Origin: Centroberyx gerrardi
Lineage: Eukaryota > Chordata > Actinopteri > Beryciformes > Berycidae
Assembly: GCF_048128805.1 (NCBI RefSeq)
Contig: NC_135998.1
Coordinates: 27,769,492 to 27,833,491, forward strand
Length of the DNA stretch: 64,000 nucleotides
Reading direction: 5' to 3'
Position 1 is the first letter of the stretch; each line of letters opens with the position of its first letter. Shown in pieces: positions 12,060 to 49,695 of this stretch. The translations under genes were made by a program, and so were the position numbers. Under the pieces are notes generated by a model. That model saw nothing but the letters and a program-made list of their open reading frames with translations, did not search any database and was not told the DNA's origin.

Positions 12060-12450
12060 CTTTTTTGTATGAAGACTACAAAAAGCAGAAGGGTTTAACG
12101 CTAACGGTAGTTGTCCAATTTGTCTCTATTCCCATTCCGATATAATTTGAATATACATTTCGTGAATATTGCAACAATTAGATTTCATATCAAAATGGCA
12201 ACAAAGTTTCCTTTCATTCATGTTTGCTTTTAAACAGGAACTATTTATTCAACAGACGTTCCCACCGGACTACTTTTGACCTGTACCAACCGGATGTGCT
12301 AAATTAAAATAGCTTAGCTAACGTTGCCCAACAGCCCTCCTTATCTATCAACTTGTATTTGTTGACAAACACGGTTCCTATTGGTCCGAAAGTCTTCGGC
12401 ATACAGTTTTTAAAAGGTTAACAGAGTCGAGTAAACCGTTAAACCCCTCA
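12060..12450. promoter_or_regulatory. Bidirectional promoter interval of mrps24 (-) and nudcd3 (+)
   Basis: The two ATGs face away from each other across 391 bp containing both 5' UTRs. No TATA box is evident. An inverted CCAAT (attgg) lies near 12379 and an ETS-like core (accggatg) near 12289. Teleost-type taacgtta/gctaacg motifs occur at about 12098 and 12313 and again in mrps24 intron 1 (about 11660 and 11833). TATA-less head-to-head promoters are common for housekeeping genes; co-regulation is inferred. Confidence 0.7.
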
Positions 12451-13736
12451 ATGGCGTCGCCGCTAGCAATGACAGAGATGTACGACAACGCTCTGCTGGG
12501 CATCCTGCAGCATGTTGGAAACATACAGGACTTTCTACAGGTCTATTTTGGGTTTCTCTACCGCAAGACCGACTTCTACCGGCTGTTAGCAATTCCCAAC
12601 GACCGGATGGGTTTCCCCCCTGGTGTGGCGGAGAAGATGGTGCTCAAGGTGAAGTTTGTCAACACGTTAAAGGGACATTTGTTTTATGTTAACATTGTTA
12701 AAGAGGACCTTAATTAAGTTAAACCTAAGATATTGTTGCAAAATCCGAGCGTTTTATATAATTTGCCACCAAAACTTCCAAACTCGGTTATAGTATAAAC
12801 AACATTTCTGCGGACAAGTGGAGCATTGACTGACCACCTAGCCTACATGATATTCTAGTTTGGTTAATGTGATAAATTATTACACGTAAATTACCAATCT
12901 ACCAGTTTAGAGGGAACGTTGTCCTTGAATGCTCCCCTGACGTGAATATTTAGTACATTTTTGGAAACCTTCGCTTTAACTTTGCTCTCAACAATAATGA
13001 TAAGAGCTACCATGGCGATGATGATCAATACTGTCAGTCTGCTATAATCTCTTATTCCATCTACAGACGTTCAGGTTGTTTGAACAGGTGGCAGAGCAGG
13101 ACAGAGGGAGGCAGCTGAGCGAGCTGCAGCAGAGAGAGGAGAGCAGATCTGTCCCTCCTGCGGTCCAAGAGCTGGAGGTCAAGTGTGAGCAGCAGCAGGA
13201 GGAGGAGGAGGCCGTGGAGCGGGACACAGAGGCAGCCCAGGCAGAGAGCGCTCCCTCGGGTGCCGCGGAGCCCTCTTCTTCTGCAGCCTCTAAACCGGCC
13301 GCCTGCCCTCTGCCGGACAGCAGCAGTCCGGCCCAGCCGTCTCAGGGAGACCAGGCCGCTGCAGCCGGCACAAACTCAGCAGAAGGGTTAGTAGCCACAT
13401 GGGCTTTTATGCATCAAGGCTTCAGGTTTTTGTTGGTGGATCAAATCTCACTGTGTTTGAAGGGATTGTTTAGTATTGTTTTTATTTGACAAGGGCTTTG
13501 CACATCAATAGATCTCTGTAAATGAACCAGAACTAGCCAATGGGAAGTTTTCATCTATGATTATTTTTCTGAAACATGTGACAAATGGAATTTGTCATCA
13601 CATCAGCTACACACATTTATTATGGCATTTCTTGAGTCTATGACTGTCTCCATATGCCTTAGTAGACTCAGCTTTGAATATTTGGCACTAGGTATCTGCA
13701 TCTACTCAATTTTTCTTTTGTTTCTTTTTCTTGAAA

Positions 13737-13786
<50 letters not shown>

Positions 13787-14784
13787 CCTACCTACCTATC
13801 TGAAATATATCAACCTATAGTTGTATTACCAGAATACAACTATAGGTTGATATATTTCAGATAGAGAAGCTAGCAAAAAATAGTCTATAGATTACAAAAT
13901 ACAAAAATAGCCAGTTGCCTAGACCAGTGGTTCTCAGTCATGGTCCATGGAGGGTCAAGAGTCTGCAGGTTTTCATTCAAACCAAACACTACAGCAAACA
14001 ATCACTCCAACTTCAACTCAGAGAGGAGGAACTGATCAGTGAAATGAGCTGCTGTAGCGTTTGGGTGGAATGAAAACTGGCAGACTCTCAGGTCACGTCA
14101 GTTGAAGGGTGATAATATTCAGCACTGTCAGTCTGCGATAATATTTGATTCCCTCTACAAATGTTCAAGTGGTCTGAACAGCTGGCAGAGCAGGACAGAG
14201 GGAGCAGTTCAAGAGCTGGAGATCAAAACTGAGCCTGGCTGAGTTGAGGAGACCAAAGAGCAGAAGGGAGAGGCAGCCCAGATAGAGAGCTCTCCCTTAG
14301 GTGCTGGCCTAGATGGGTTCAGACAATCAATTTATAGGTCTCAGTTCTTGTCATTATGCATCTATAGGCCTAGTCTCATTATACAGGTAGTGTATATGCA
14401 CTGATAAAGTTAGGCTGAGCTCTCATATGATGTCGTTCAGTCAGTCTTTTTAAGATTCGAGCCATCAACAATAGTGAAATTTACCAATGAATATGATAAA
14501 AAGCTTCCAACTTTGAGTTTTTGTTTCTATAACCACACTCTGGTTACAACACAAAATGTCTGCAGTCATGATAATCCAGCGCATTTACAAGTTGTATTGT
14601 TCTAATTTTAAATATTCTAAATATTCTATATTATAATATAGTGTTTTTAATTTCTCACTCAAACAAAACACCGCTCAGTGTCTCAAATGTAGAGTCCTAT
14701 ATTAGGCATTAGAGCACACAATGTATGATATGTCAAAGATTTTGAAGAAAATTAAAGCATTATTTGTGTGTGTACGATTACATT

Positions 14785-14822
<38 letters not shown>

Positions 14823-15905
14823 GTGTTTCAGGGGCCCGGACCAGCATCAGTCTGACCCGGACAGTTACAATGGGGCGGTGAGGGAAACCTACAGCTGGTC
14901 TCAAGACTACGCTGACGTGGAGATCCGTGTGTTCGTCCCCAAAACGGTTGTCAAGGGTAGACAGGTAAACAAGGCTTCTTCACAACCTGACATACCGGGA
15001 AGCCCGCAGTCATTTCATAACACAAAGTCACTGATTGATGTTTCATATGATATTTGTTGCGCTTGCCGTCATCAGGTGTCTGTCAGCCTGCAGACCAGCA
15101 GTGTGCGTGTGTGTGTGAGGGAGGGAGCGGAGGAGAAAGTACTGATGGAGGGCGAATTCACACACAAGATCAACACTGAAAACTCTCTATGGAGCCTGGA
15201 ACCCGGATGCTGCGTGGTTGTGAGTACACACAATATATGAATTCTCAAGTATGAACGCACACGCCAGAGAATACACTAGTCAAGCTTACTCTTTTCATTT
15301 CCAGCTATCGCTCAGTAAGTGCACGGAGGTTTGGTGGAACGCCGTGCTGAAAGGAGAAAAGGAGATCGATATAAACCAGATTAACCGCGAGCGCTCCATG
15401 GCGACAGTCGACGACGAGGAGCACGCCGTTCTGGACAGACTCACCTTCGACTACCATCAGAAGCTCCAGGGCAAGCCGCAGAGTCATGAAATGGTGAGAT
15501 GTTGAAAGCATTTTGTTGGCATATGTGTAACAGAGTCGGAGAAGCCATTTAAAATCACTTTGCTGGTAGAAATGCTATCCATCGTCCAAATCGAGAGCAG
15601 GTTTTTTGAATTTTGTGTCATCAGGAGCCCAGCTGTCATTCGCAATAGTTAACATGGGACTTGGTGGTCAAGAGTAGCGAAGGGACTCGCCCCTAGATGG
15701 TGCTGTCGTCCTTGCTGCCATGAACGGCACATACAGTATGTAGCGTATCCAATATGTCCGGTTCGAACATGTCTTTCTGCGTGTCTCTCCACAGAAGGTG
15801 CATGAGATGCTGAAGAAGGGCTGGGACGCCGAAGGGTCGCCGTTCAAGGGGCAGCAGTTCGACCCCTCCATGTTCGACATCCCGCCCAGCGCCGTGCAGT
15901 TCTGA
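12451..15905 (+). CDS. nudcd3: NudC domain-containing protein 3, 6 exons
   Basis: Cytosolic co-chaperone of the NudC family; in mammals it works with HSP90 to stabilise dynein intermediate chain and other clients. Exons: 12451-12648, 13067-13386, 14832-14964, 15076-15219, 15305-15493 and 15795-15905. Phases join cleanly, giving 364 aa (human about 361). The N-terminal helical region contains LLGILQHVGNIQDFLQVYFG and FLYRKTDFYRLL. Exon 2 encodes a charged coiled linker (Glu-rich, then Ala/Ser/Pro-rich) that diverges from human, as expected for a linker. Exons 3-5 form the CS/p23-like domain: PDSYNGAVRETYSWSQDYAD, VFVPKTVVKGRQVSVSL and GEFTHKINTENSLWSLEPG. The C-terminus has ERSMATVDDEEHAVLDRLTF, DYHQKLQGKPQSHE and MLKKGWDAEGSPF. 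The first ATG (12451) is used; a second lies six codons later. A degenerate copy of exon 2 sits in intron 2. Confidence 0.95.
13738..13800. repeat. (TATC)n tetranucleotide array
   Basis: About 14 TATC units, the last few TACC variants, directly abutting a long perfect hairpin (13796-13864). In nudcd3 intron 2. Confidence 0.95.
13796..13864. repeat. Perfect 32-bp inverted repeat with 5-nt loop
   Basis: The arms are 13796-13827 and 13833-13864 with loop accag at 13828-13832; I aligned them base by base with no mismatch. The outer bases of the left arm belong to the TATC array. Confidence 0.93.
13925..14105. mobile_element. Short inverted-repeat element, hAT-like end
   Basis: Begins CAGTGGTTCTCAG, a sequence typical of hAT termini. 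It carries an internal inverted repeat: agagtctgcaggttttcatt at 13959 and its near-perfect reverse complement near 14071-14091. There is no coding capacity. The right end and target duplication are not certain. Confidence 0.5.
14108..14325 (+). pseudogene. Degenerate duplicate of nudcd3 exon 2
   Basis: The stretch repeats the end of intron 1 and the start of exon 2 (13015-13260) with many changes. Shared landmarks are actgtcagtctg, gattccctctaca, ctggcagagcaggacagagg, caagagctggag and the block encoding EAAQ..ESAPSGA. The acceptor ctacag has become ctacaa, an internal segment is deleted and frames are broken, so it cannot be spliced as the parental exon. Confidence 0.75.
14326..14831 (+). other. 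Rest of nudcd3 intron 2 with (TG)n before exon 3
   Basis: No gene is seen. A (TG)n run at about 14787-14822 directly precedes the exon-3 acceptor (tttcag, ending at 14831), replacing much of a normal polypyrimidine tract. Confidence 0.7.
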
Positions 15906-16504
15906 GGCACGCCAACATCCAAATATATGAACAGAATTTTAGTTTACACGTGACTTGCGGGACTGTCCACGGTGCAGCCGACATTTACCTGCCAGTCCGT
16001 TACGGAAATGCCGGTTGAGTTTCAGCTTAATTGTAGAGCAAAGGAGTGAGAAGCGAAGCTGCCAATTTGGATTTTTATGGAGCGGGATGAACAGGAAAGG
16101 GGATACAGGTTAAAGAAGATTTCTTTTGCTGTTTGGGGAGGACTGAAACGGATGAATGCCTGTGCTGTGCAACCATTTTGCTCGTTTGTAATTGTTTTTA
16201 ACTACAGTGCCTGCCTCTACGTCTGCCCCACTGAGTTGTTTCTTTATTATTATTATTATTATTATTTTATTGAGTTTTGAATTTGAATTGTTTTTTCATT
16301 TTTGTTTCTTCCACTGATGCCCCTAACTGTTGAGCATTTGTTCATTCAGCATCTATTCCTGCTGCTGGGTGAATCAATCACTTCTGACCTGGGAACTCTG
16401 TCTCAAGGTGTTCTCTGTTCACTGGCAGGACTTGTGTTTTTCTTTGACCTCCCTGGTGTTGCTTTCTCTATGTCGAGGTGTGTGTTATATGTATGCCTGA
16501 GAAT

Positions 16505-16510
16505 AATAAA
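16505..16510 (+). terminator. Polyadenylation signal of nudcd3
   Basis: AATAAA about 600 nt after the nudcd3 stop. The 3' UTR (15906 to about 16530) contains a (TTA)n run near 16244-16266. Confidence 0.6.
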
Positions 16511-17053
16511 AGATTATAATTAACATTTGATTGATTCATAGGCAGCAACAAGAACAGGTCAGCAACAAGAACAGGCTAAATCATTAAAGAATTTCCTCTG
16601 TTACAATCTGTGCTGTCTTTACTCATTATTGTATGCTAGAGTTGTCTTTCTTGCCAATATTGGAAGTACATAGAGGAAGTAGAGAAACAAACAGACACAG
16701 TCTTATCTGTACCCACCAAAACTGAGTCACAACTCTTTATGGCACAGCTGGCCAGCTGTTGATGACCAGTGTTGCCCCATTGACCCCAAATTATAATAAA
16801 AGATCTGCTACATGCACAGAGGATGACTGGAGTGTCATCGCTTCCTGACTATCTGAAGAAATATTTCCATTTCATTATTTAGATCAAAGACTTAGTCCAA
16901 AGAGTCTCCCTTTACTGAACTAAAGGGCCTAAAGGGTAATGAGGTAGGGATAATATTTTCCAATCTACAACACATTGTGAGCAACTACAATACAGATCCA
17001 GTCACCACCAAGCTAGAAAGAACTAGGCTATTGCTGTTTACACCACTATGATG

Positions 17054-17127
17054 CTGAAAATACAGAGGCAGTTGAAATGAATTAAACTGTTTAGTTTAAT
17101 TCATTTCAGCTGCCTCTGTATTTTCAG
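17054..17127. repeat. 35-bp hairpin with one mismatch
   Basis: The arms 17054-17088 and 17093-17127 pair with a single mismatch (T versus C at 17072), with a 4-nt loop. It lies in the nudcd3-camk2b intergenic region. Confidence 0.92.
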
Positions 17128-17339
17128 TGACATGCACAGCTTACATGCTTCAGTATTGCTGCAGACTGTTTCAAGTCATGCAAAAGCCCAGCATTTTATC
17201 AGTTGTTGACAGTGACTGCAATTCTAAGTCTTGTATTTGATGAAAAAGTCACAATCGCATCTGTATTAAGTTTAATATTTTTATTAAAGTCATGATGTTT
17301 GACCTGGCGGACTCCTAATTAAGAATGATTAAGAATAAT

Positions 17340-17740
17340 AAAATATAACTCCAGGAAAACCTGGAAAAGTCATGAAATTCTAAAATTGTATTTTCCAGGC
17401 CTGGAGAAGTTATGAAAAATGATAAAAGGGAGAAAACTTTTGTAAAAGTCATGAAATGTTATTTGTTAAGTTAAACGATTTTTTTTTTTTCTTGAATACT
17501 GTCAAATGTCACAAAAAGCTGTGGCTGGCTTTGAAACAGACCATCCTGTTGGAGGAAAATATTGTTGGTTGCTGGACCGTTTTTTGAGTTGAAATCGTAT
17601 TATAATCCTTGATTTTAAACTGAAAAACGAATAAAGTTAGTGTAGGTGGATGGTTACTTTCTAATTCAGTCTCATTAAAATTTGGTCATGGAAATTTGAA
17701 AAGGGGTCATGAAAAAGTCATAGAAAAGTTTTTGAATTTC
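17340..17740. repeat. Interspersed repeat with repeated gtcatgaaa segments
   Basis: Segments such as cctggaaaagtcatgaaa, aaaagtcatgaaatg and ggtcatgaaaaagtcat recur in one orientation over 400 bp, a pattern I associate with a common vertebrate DNA-transposon-derived repeat. There is no open frame. Family assignment is not attempted. Confidence 0.4.
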
Positions 17741-18649
17741 ATCAGTGAAAAGGTGCGGTGATAGATACCACCTCCTATGGAGAGAAAACATTGATGAATT
17801 AGATTTTCAGAGAAAAGAGCTGACCAAGAGGATAAATGTACATAGTTGTGGCATTCTTTTTTACCTCATCATCCACTTTGACCGCCTGTACTTCCTCCAC
17901 CTTGGCCTCCCCAGATTTTTTTTTTTTTCAGCATAAGAAGTTGCTCAGCCACTTCCAAAAGGAGACCTTGGTCTTAGCAGAGTCTTTCCCAGGGACATTT
18001 TGAGCAATGAGGGAGGATTGAGGGAATCCTCCTCCTCTATTGTGGTCAAGGTGTTGCTGGTCCTGGCAGAGGTACCCCTGCTCCTGCTAGGGTACCTCTC
18101 CAGTTGAGGGGACAGCCTCTCTCCTCTCCTTAATAGCAAAATGCCAGGATCTGTCCACTTTGTGGTAGTGGGCCCACCATAGGCTACTTTCATGAAGCTT
18201 CTGGATCTTCTCCAAGGGGGCCCAAGCTATTTTGGGGGGCTGTGGCATTAATTTGGACATATCCAAGGCCAACACCTGCTTCACTAGGAGAACAGTCCAT
18301 CATACTTTGATCCAGGATGGTGGATCTCAGGATTTTAAGTATTATTCAATAAAAACACTAATGCAAAGAATTATTTATGTGGATATGAAAATACTCTACT
18401 GCCTGCTGTTTTTTTCTTGATTCTTGGGATGGTAATGTTACAGCATCCTGAGATCAGAGGGTATGAGGGTGTGTGTAAGGGACGATGAGGTCTGATAAAT
18501 ATAATGGCGCAAGCCTGTGTAACGATTTATAAGTTGGGAGAAGCACTTTAAAGTCAGCTCTAGGTTGGCTTGGGAGCCAGTGAAAAATAGGTATAATGTG
18601 ATCAAATTCTCTACTTTTAATTAATATTCTAACAGCAGCATTTTGTATG

Positions 18650-19490
18650 AGTTAATCCAGTCTCGACGAGACAAATGCATGTACATGTGTTTCAGTGTCT
18701 GCCATATTTAAGAAAGGACAGATTTTTGCAATATTGCGGAAAAATGCTATCTTTGTAATATCTTTGATATGTGAGTCGAACGAGAAAGTCGAATCAAATG
18801 TCATGCCAAGATTTTTAACTGTGGGACTCTGGGTAATTAGGCAGTCCCAAAAAATTTTAAGTGCCGTCTGTGACACAAGACCTTTGTGTCTTTGGGCCAA
18901 CAACTAGCATCTCAGTTTTGTTGGCATTTGGAAGCAGGAAATTTTAAGACTTTCTTAATGACATTTTTGACTGTAGATGAGCATGATTCTAGTTTTGAAA
19001 GTTGTGAGCAGTCGTTAGGCTTAATCAGTATGTAGATTTGAGTATCGTTGGCATATAGTGAAAATTTACATAATTATCGATGATTTCGCCAAGAGGTAGC
19101 ATGTAAATAGAGAATAGCAACGGGCCTAGCACTGAGCCTTGTGGTACACCAAAGTTAACTTTGGAGATGATGGAGAGATGATGTTGTTGTGAGAAACACT
19201 GTGCCTTCTGTCAGACAGATAAGACTTAAACCATGAGAGTGATTGTTCACAAGGTGATTTATAAGTAGGCCTACATTGTGATCAACTGTATCGAAGGCAG
19301 CGCTCAAATCTAGTAGAACTAAAACTGAGGAAGAGTCGGAATCTGAGGTAGGCAGTAGGTCAGTACCTTTGTGAGTCCTGTCTGTGCTGTGAAATGACTT
19401 AAAGCCAGATTGACATGGTTCAATTAGCCCATTGCTAGAGAGATAGGCTACTTTGTTATTTGGGTAACTACTATCCATTCCAGGACTTTA
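18650..19490 (-). mobile_element. L2-like LINE reverse transcriptase relic
   Basis: Reading the minus strand gives, in order, [50 protein letters not shown] and VKNLGMTFDSTFSFDSHI. These are successive reverse transcriptase motifs of L2/CR1-group non-LTR retrotransposons. The frame is broken several times between them, and the catalytic FADD/YADD motif reads YAND, so it is dead. The flanking DNA to about 18430 probably belongs to the same insertion. Confidence 0.85.
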
Positions 19491-19499
19491 GAAAGAGAA

Positions 19500-21115
19500 G
19501 ATCTTGTATCTAGTTTTGACTCCACTCCTCACATCCATCCATTTGTATACACCCAGACAGTGCTGTTATATTCCCTATATCATCTATCCATCCATCTTTC
19601 TGCTATGCAGACAGAGAGATAGGGTGGAGGAGAGTGTACTGATATCGATGTAAATATAATGATGTTGATGCTCGCTATTCTGAGGCGATGCTGAGGCGAT
19701 GCTGAGAAACGAGGAGGAAAGCTGCTACTAGGTAGAACAGTGGTAATGAGGGGCCCATAGTGGCCCACATGCTTGGCCCTATGGGATAATCTGCCATGAT
19801 ATTACAAGCTTCAATTTTCTGCGTCACAGTTTTTCCCTTGTCTGCCTCTTTTCAGCACAGCTTCATTTTGCCAGAGGTAATTGTTTTAAAATTACTTTTG
19901 GTGTGGTGGGAGGTAACCTCACCGTGGCAAACTGCCACAGTCAATGATAGCTTGCATGGTGTGTATTACTCAGAGGACACAGAGTACCACATGTCTGATT
20001 CAAACAGCTTAATGCAAAAAATATAAAGGCAAAAAACACCCCACAAAAAATCTGCTTATGAGAAATTTGCATTATGAGACATTTTGACTGACATGTCTTA
20101 CTCCTTGATCACAGAAGGCCTGCTGCATATATTTATGGTGATGCAAACGATGTGCAGAGTCCTATGCAAACAACCCACACCTGAAATGTATTGAAAAGAA
20201 ACTGATCAGGCATGTATTGATTATAGCATTACATGATTACAAAATAAACTTTCATTGCAACTTGGATTCACTGAGGTGTCTGTGAAAATTGAACAGTTAC
20301 CAAAAAATGGGACAAAACAACATTTGGCTTGGTTCATGCATGCATGAAACACATAGGATATCTCCTACTCATGCAACTTATGCATCAAAACGCAATGATG
20401 CAAAGGTGAAAGTGCAGATTTCTTGGTTCTGTATAAAGTTCACTTCAACTGTTGAACTTCGGCATACAGTTGACGTGTGACTCGGAAAAAAAGGCACAGT
20501 AAAAGGACATGTAGCCTACAAATGCACGGTCAAAAACTGATTTGTAGCTCAACAGGAAAGGAAAATGTATGCGCAATCCACCTGATGCATAAACTACATG
20601 TTACACAAGTATTTGCAATATTAATCAATACAATCAATAAACAGTCAAGTCTACAAGAGATACAAAATGTAAATAAAATATATTTTAACAAGAAATGGCT
20701 CTTAGTTTATCCCATTTGAAGTCATCATCCAAACTTCAAGTGCAGGTTGAAAATTTTGCAACTCCCCATAGGTGTTGCACATTTTTTGTCCTCTTTTTTC
20801 TTTTTTGCTTCTGTCTTTGTAACATGTTTATGCATAATACGTAGCCTACTGTATCCTTTCTGCGATGAAGAAAAAAAAGGTGTTGCAAGGTAATGCAGTC
20901 ATGTTAGGTTTTATCACAGTTTAGCATGGCACCACAACCCCAGCAAGTTACAAGCAGGCTATGGTGATTTCTACTCTATTTTTTTATTGCCCCTCCTTAA
21001 TGTGTAATCAAACGCGATGCTCCCCCGCACTGTTCAATCAGCATAACTCCCGCCGATGATTTTTTTTCTTCCCCCCAGCAGATGAGCACGTCATGAAGTG
21101 GGCTCAGATTACCAT
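19500..21115. other. Intergenic region upstream of camk2b
   Basis: No gene is supported. The small open frames at 19796, 20289 and 20477 lack domains and splice context. Confidence 0.55.
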
Positions 21116-21310
21116 TCCGTGTGGTATTTAAAGAGTCCTCGCTTCCCGGAGTCTTCGCCTAGCCAGGACCGTCTGCCGGGCTGCAGCTAGACCTCCCAGC
21201 CGTGCGTCCGGAGGTTTGAGGTGGGCGGAGATTCAGGTCCATCCCGTCCGCAGCGACACCGTCTATTTCGGGCTTTGGGACCCGCACCCGCACCGTCCGA
21301 GGAAAACATC
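21116..21310 (+). promoter_or_regulatory. camk2b proximal promoter and 5' UTR
   Basis: A TATA-like tatttaaag lies at about 21123-21131. It is followed by GC-rich sequence up to the ATG at 21311, with a CRE-like half-site cacgtcatg near 21087. The transcription start is inferred to lie about 25-35 nt after the TATA-like box. Confidence 0.5.
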
Positions 21311-46923
<25,613 letters not shown>

Positions 46924-47256
46924 GGTGCGCAGGAGACACACACACTACACACAGTATTCACACACACACATGTAGACTCACACAGTCTCACTAGACTGCA
47001 CACTGCAGGAATCCTGATAATACAAATAATAAACAGTAATAACTTTTATAGCAGTTTTTCAAAAATAGAGTTTACAATGCACTTTACAGAGTATTATAAT
47101 ACATTACGTACAAACAAGAGATTACGTAAAAAGAGATTCCGTAATATTTATTTTGGTGGGATGTTTTTATAGGCCCTGTGGAGTCTCCTAATCTCACCTT
47201 CACAATATATGTATTTTTCTCTTCTCTTTTCTTTCTGTTTTATATTCATATTTAAC

Positions 47257-47316
47257 TAGACTCAACTCAACTCAACTCAACTCAACTCAACTCAACTCAA
47301 CTCAACTCAACTCAAC
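47257..47316. repeat. (ACTCA)n pentanucleotide array
   Basis: About 12 perfect units downstream of the camk2b stop. Confidence 0.95.
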
Positions 47317-49644
47317 TATTGTGCTCTTTTCCCAGGAAAGTGAGACTCTCAGAGGAGCAGAGAGGAACAAGTGGATAATCCGAGAGAGAGAGAGAGAGAG
47401 CAACGGTATCGAGAGAGAAGCGCAGGTGGATGGAGAGAGGCTGAAGAAGTGTGAAAAGCAAACGGGTGTCACGGGCGTCACGGGCGTCCCGCTCTCTGCA
47501 GACCCGCCTCGCTCTTCTCTCTCTGCCTCACTACAAACCTTGACAACAGACAATAACACCGGCGTACATACTCCTTACCCGCCTCCTGCCTCAGCGCACC
47601 AAAACATACAGCGAAGAGCATATCAGCCATAAGGGAAACCGGACAGACTCTCCCCCTTTTAATTCTATTAAAACATAAAGTTATCGTTACTTACTCCTCG
47701 TATTATTATGGCTGCAGTCTGTTGTCGTTCTGTTTGAAACTGTACAGTATATTTAATGGTTCATTTTAAACTCTCTTTCTTTCTTTTCGTCTTCTTTTTT
47801 TTAACATGAGCATGACTGTATTAATATTACCAGTGGCTGTTTTTCTGCACGACTCTAAGGCTGCCTGTGTGAAATGAACACACAGTACCACGTGTCTCAC
47901 AGAGAGCACCCGTGGGTGTATTTAATTAACCGGTTCTGTTTGTTTTCCCAATTGAGCTTTTTCTCTCTGAAGTGTAGTTGACCCCCCCCCCCCCCCCCCC
48001 CCGCCTCCACATGTTGACCGACCCCCTCTGAGCTCCTCTGTGAGACCCCCCACGCACTTGCAATGAAAATCATGCAGCATGCTATAAGATATTACTGTTG
48101 TTCTTACTTGATTCTCTGTGTATGAAGCATCGCAAGTAATTACTTAAGAAATGACGATATCATGTTTAAAACTATAGTAACGCGCCGTTATGTAAAACTC
48201 CAGTCTCATCGTGGTGACTTAACTACAATATACTGTAGATGGTATTTTAATTGCATGATATTCAGAGTTAATACGTTGGTGAGTTGGGTGTTACTGTGTG
48301 TTTTGTTGATTTCTCTCTTTTTTTTGACTGACTGCTGGTGAATTATAAACTGCTGTCTATTTTCTGAGCTTTGTAAGTGCATAAACTATTTTTGTGTTAA
48401 GATGATAATGTAAGATATGAGGATATGGGTGAGGATGAAGGTTGTAGCATGACTTTGGCCTGGATCCTGGTCAGACATGAAGTGACTCTTAACAGTATCA
48501 AAGGCAAAGCAGAAGATCCTAGAACTCATAACTTAGTAATAAGAATAAAACCTTATCTGGCTCTGGTGGCTCTCAGGTTGGATTAAATGCAACCTTTCAA
48601 AATGCAACTTTTTACCTAACATTGCAAAAGAAGAGACTCAAAGGGGCTAGAGATTTAAAAAGTTGGTGTAATTGTGCCACCTGTGGAATACACCAAACTC
48701 TCCTCAAGAGGGTGCCAGCATCTCACAACACACAACCAAGGCAGATCATAAGAGTGTGTGAACAGTCCAAGTAGAATCAGAATAGCTGCTGATATTATGC
48801 TGCTTATATTTGAGTCCCACACACAAATTCTCCAGTGCTGACTTCCACAGGAACACTATTGACACAGTGTGCATACAGTACAGCTGGTGATGGGGAGGGT
48901 GGGCCCCCCGGGTCTGATAAGCAGAGAGCAAGAAGACAGAGGCTAGGAGAAAGATAACAACAAACTAACGCAGACTGTCTTGGGACTGAGAGCGGAAGTG
49001 TCTTCCCAGGCCTTCACATACATCATTTCAGTCAGTGAGTTCTAACTGATCACTGCTACTCACAACACCGACAGGATAAAATCATGCAATAGTGTGAATG
49101 ACTTGGTATGGTATAAGAGTGAGTGTATTTTTATCAGACGGACACTATGCAGGTTGAGTGTGGTATATTTTTCTTACCATTGCCACTCTGTTGCTCCTAT
49201 ACGGCATAATAAACCCGAATAGTATCCTTACAGTAGTGGGATTATCAACCTGGTCACTTGGAGTCAATGTCCCCATGGTCCGATAATTATATGGCAGTTG
49301 TGTAGAGTTTAGGAAAACAAATCCAAGGCTACTGGTAACCTCCACCTTAAGTGCTTTAGCTGAGCCTCATGATTCTCTTTCTCAGTTCAGCTGAATGAAT
49401 AGGAGATGATTGATGATTGAACAACGGTAATATGAAAGCTATGTAAAACAAACATTTCTGTTTTCTGATTTCATTTTTTTTTTAATTATTATGATGATGA
49501 TGATGATTCCTCCAGTGTGCATTCCCAGTCCTATCAATAATGAAATGTGATCAGATGTTATCAGTGTGTGAACCAATAAACTTACAATGCAGAGAGCACC
49601 CGAGCGCTCCTATCTCTTATCTGTACCTGTGGCCAAAGAACAAA

Positions 49645-49695
<51 letters not shown>

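Noticed and set aside
47321-47632. 103-codon open frame after the camk2b stop with an acceptor-like cccag just upstream
   Set aside because: Arg/Glu and Gly/Val repeats come from GA and gtcacggg microrepeats; the hub domain is already complete at 46923, so it is most likely 3' UTR.
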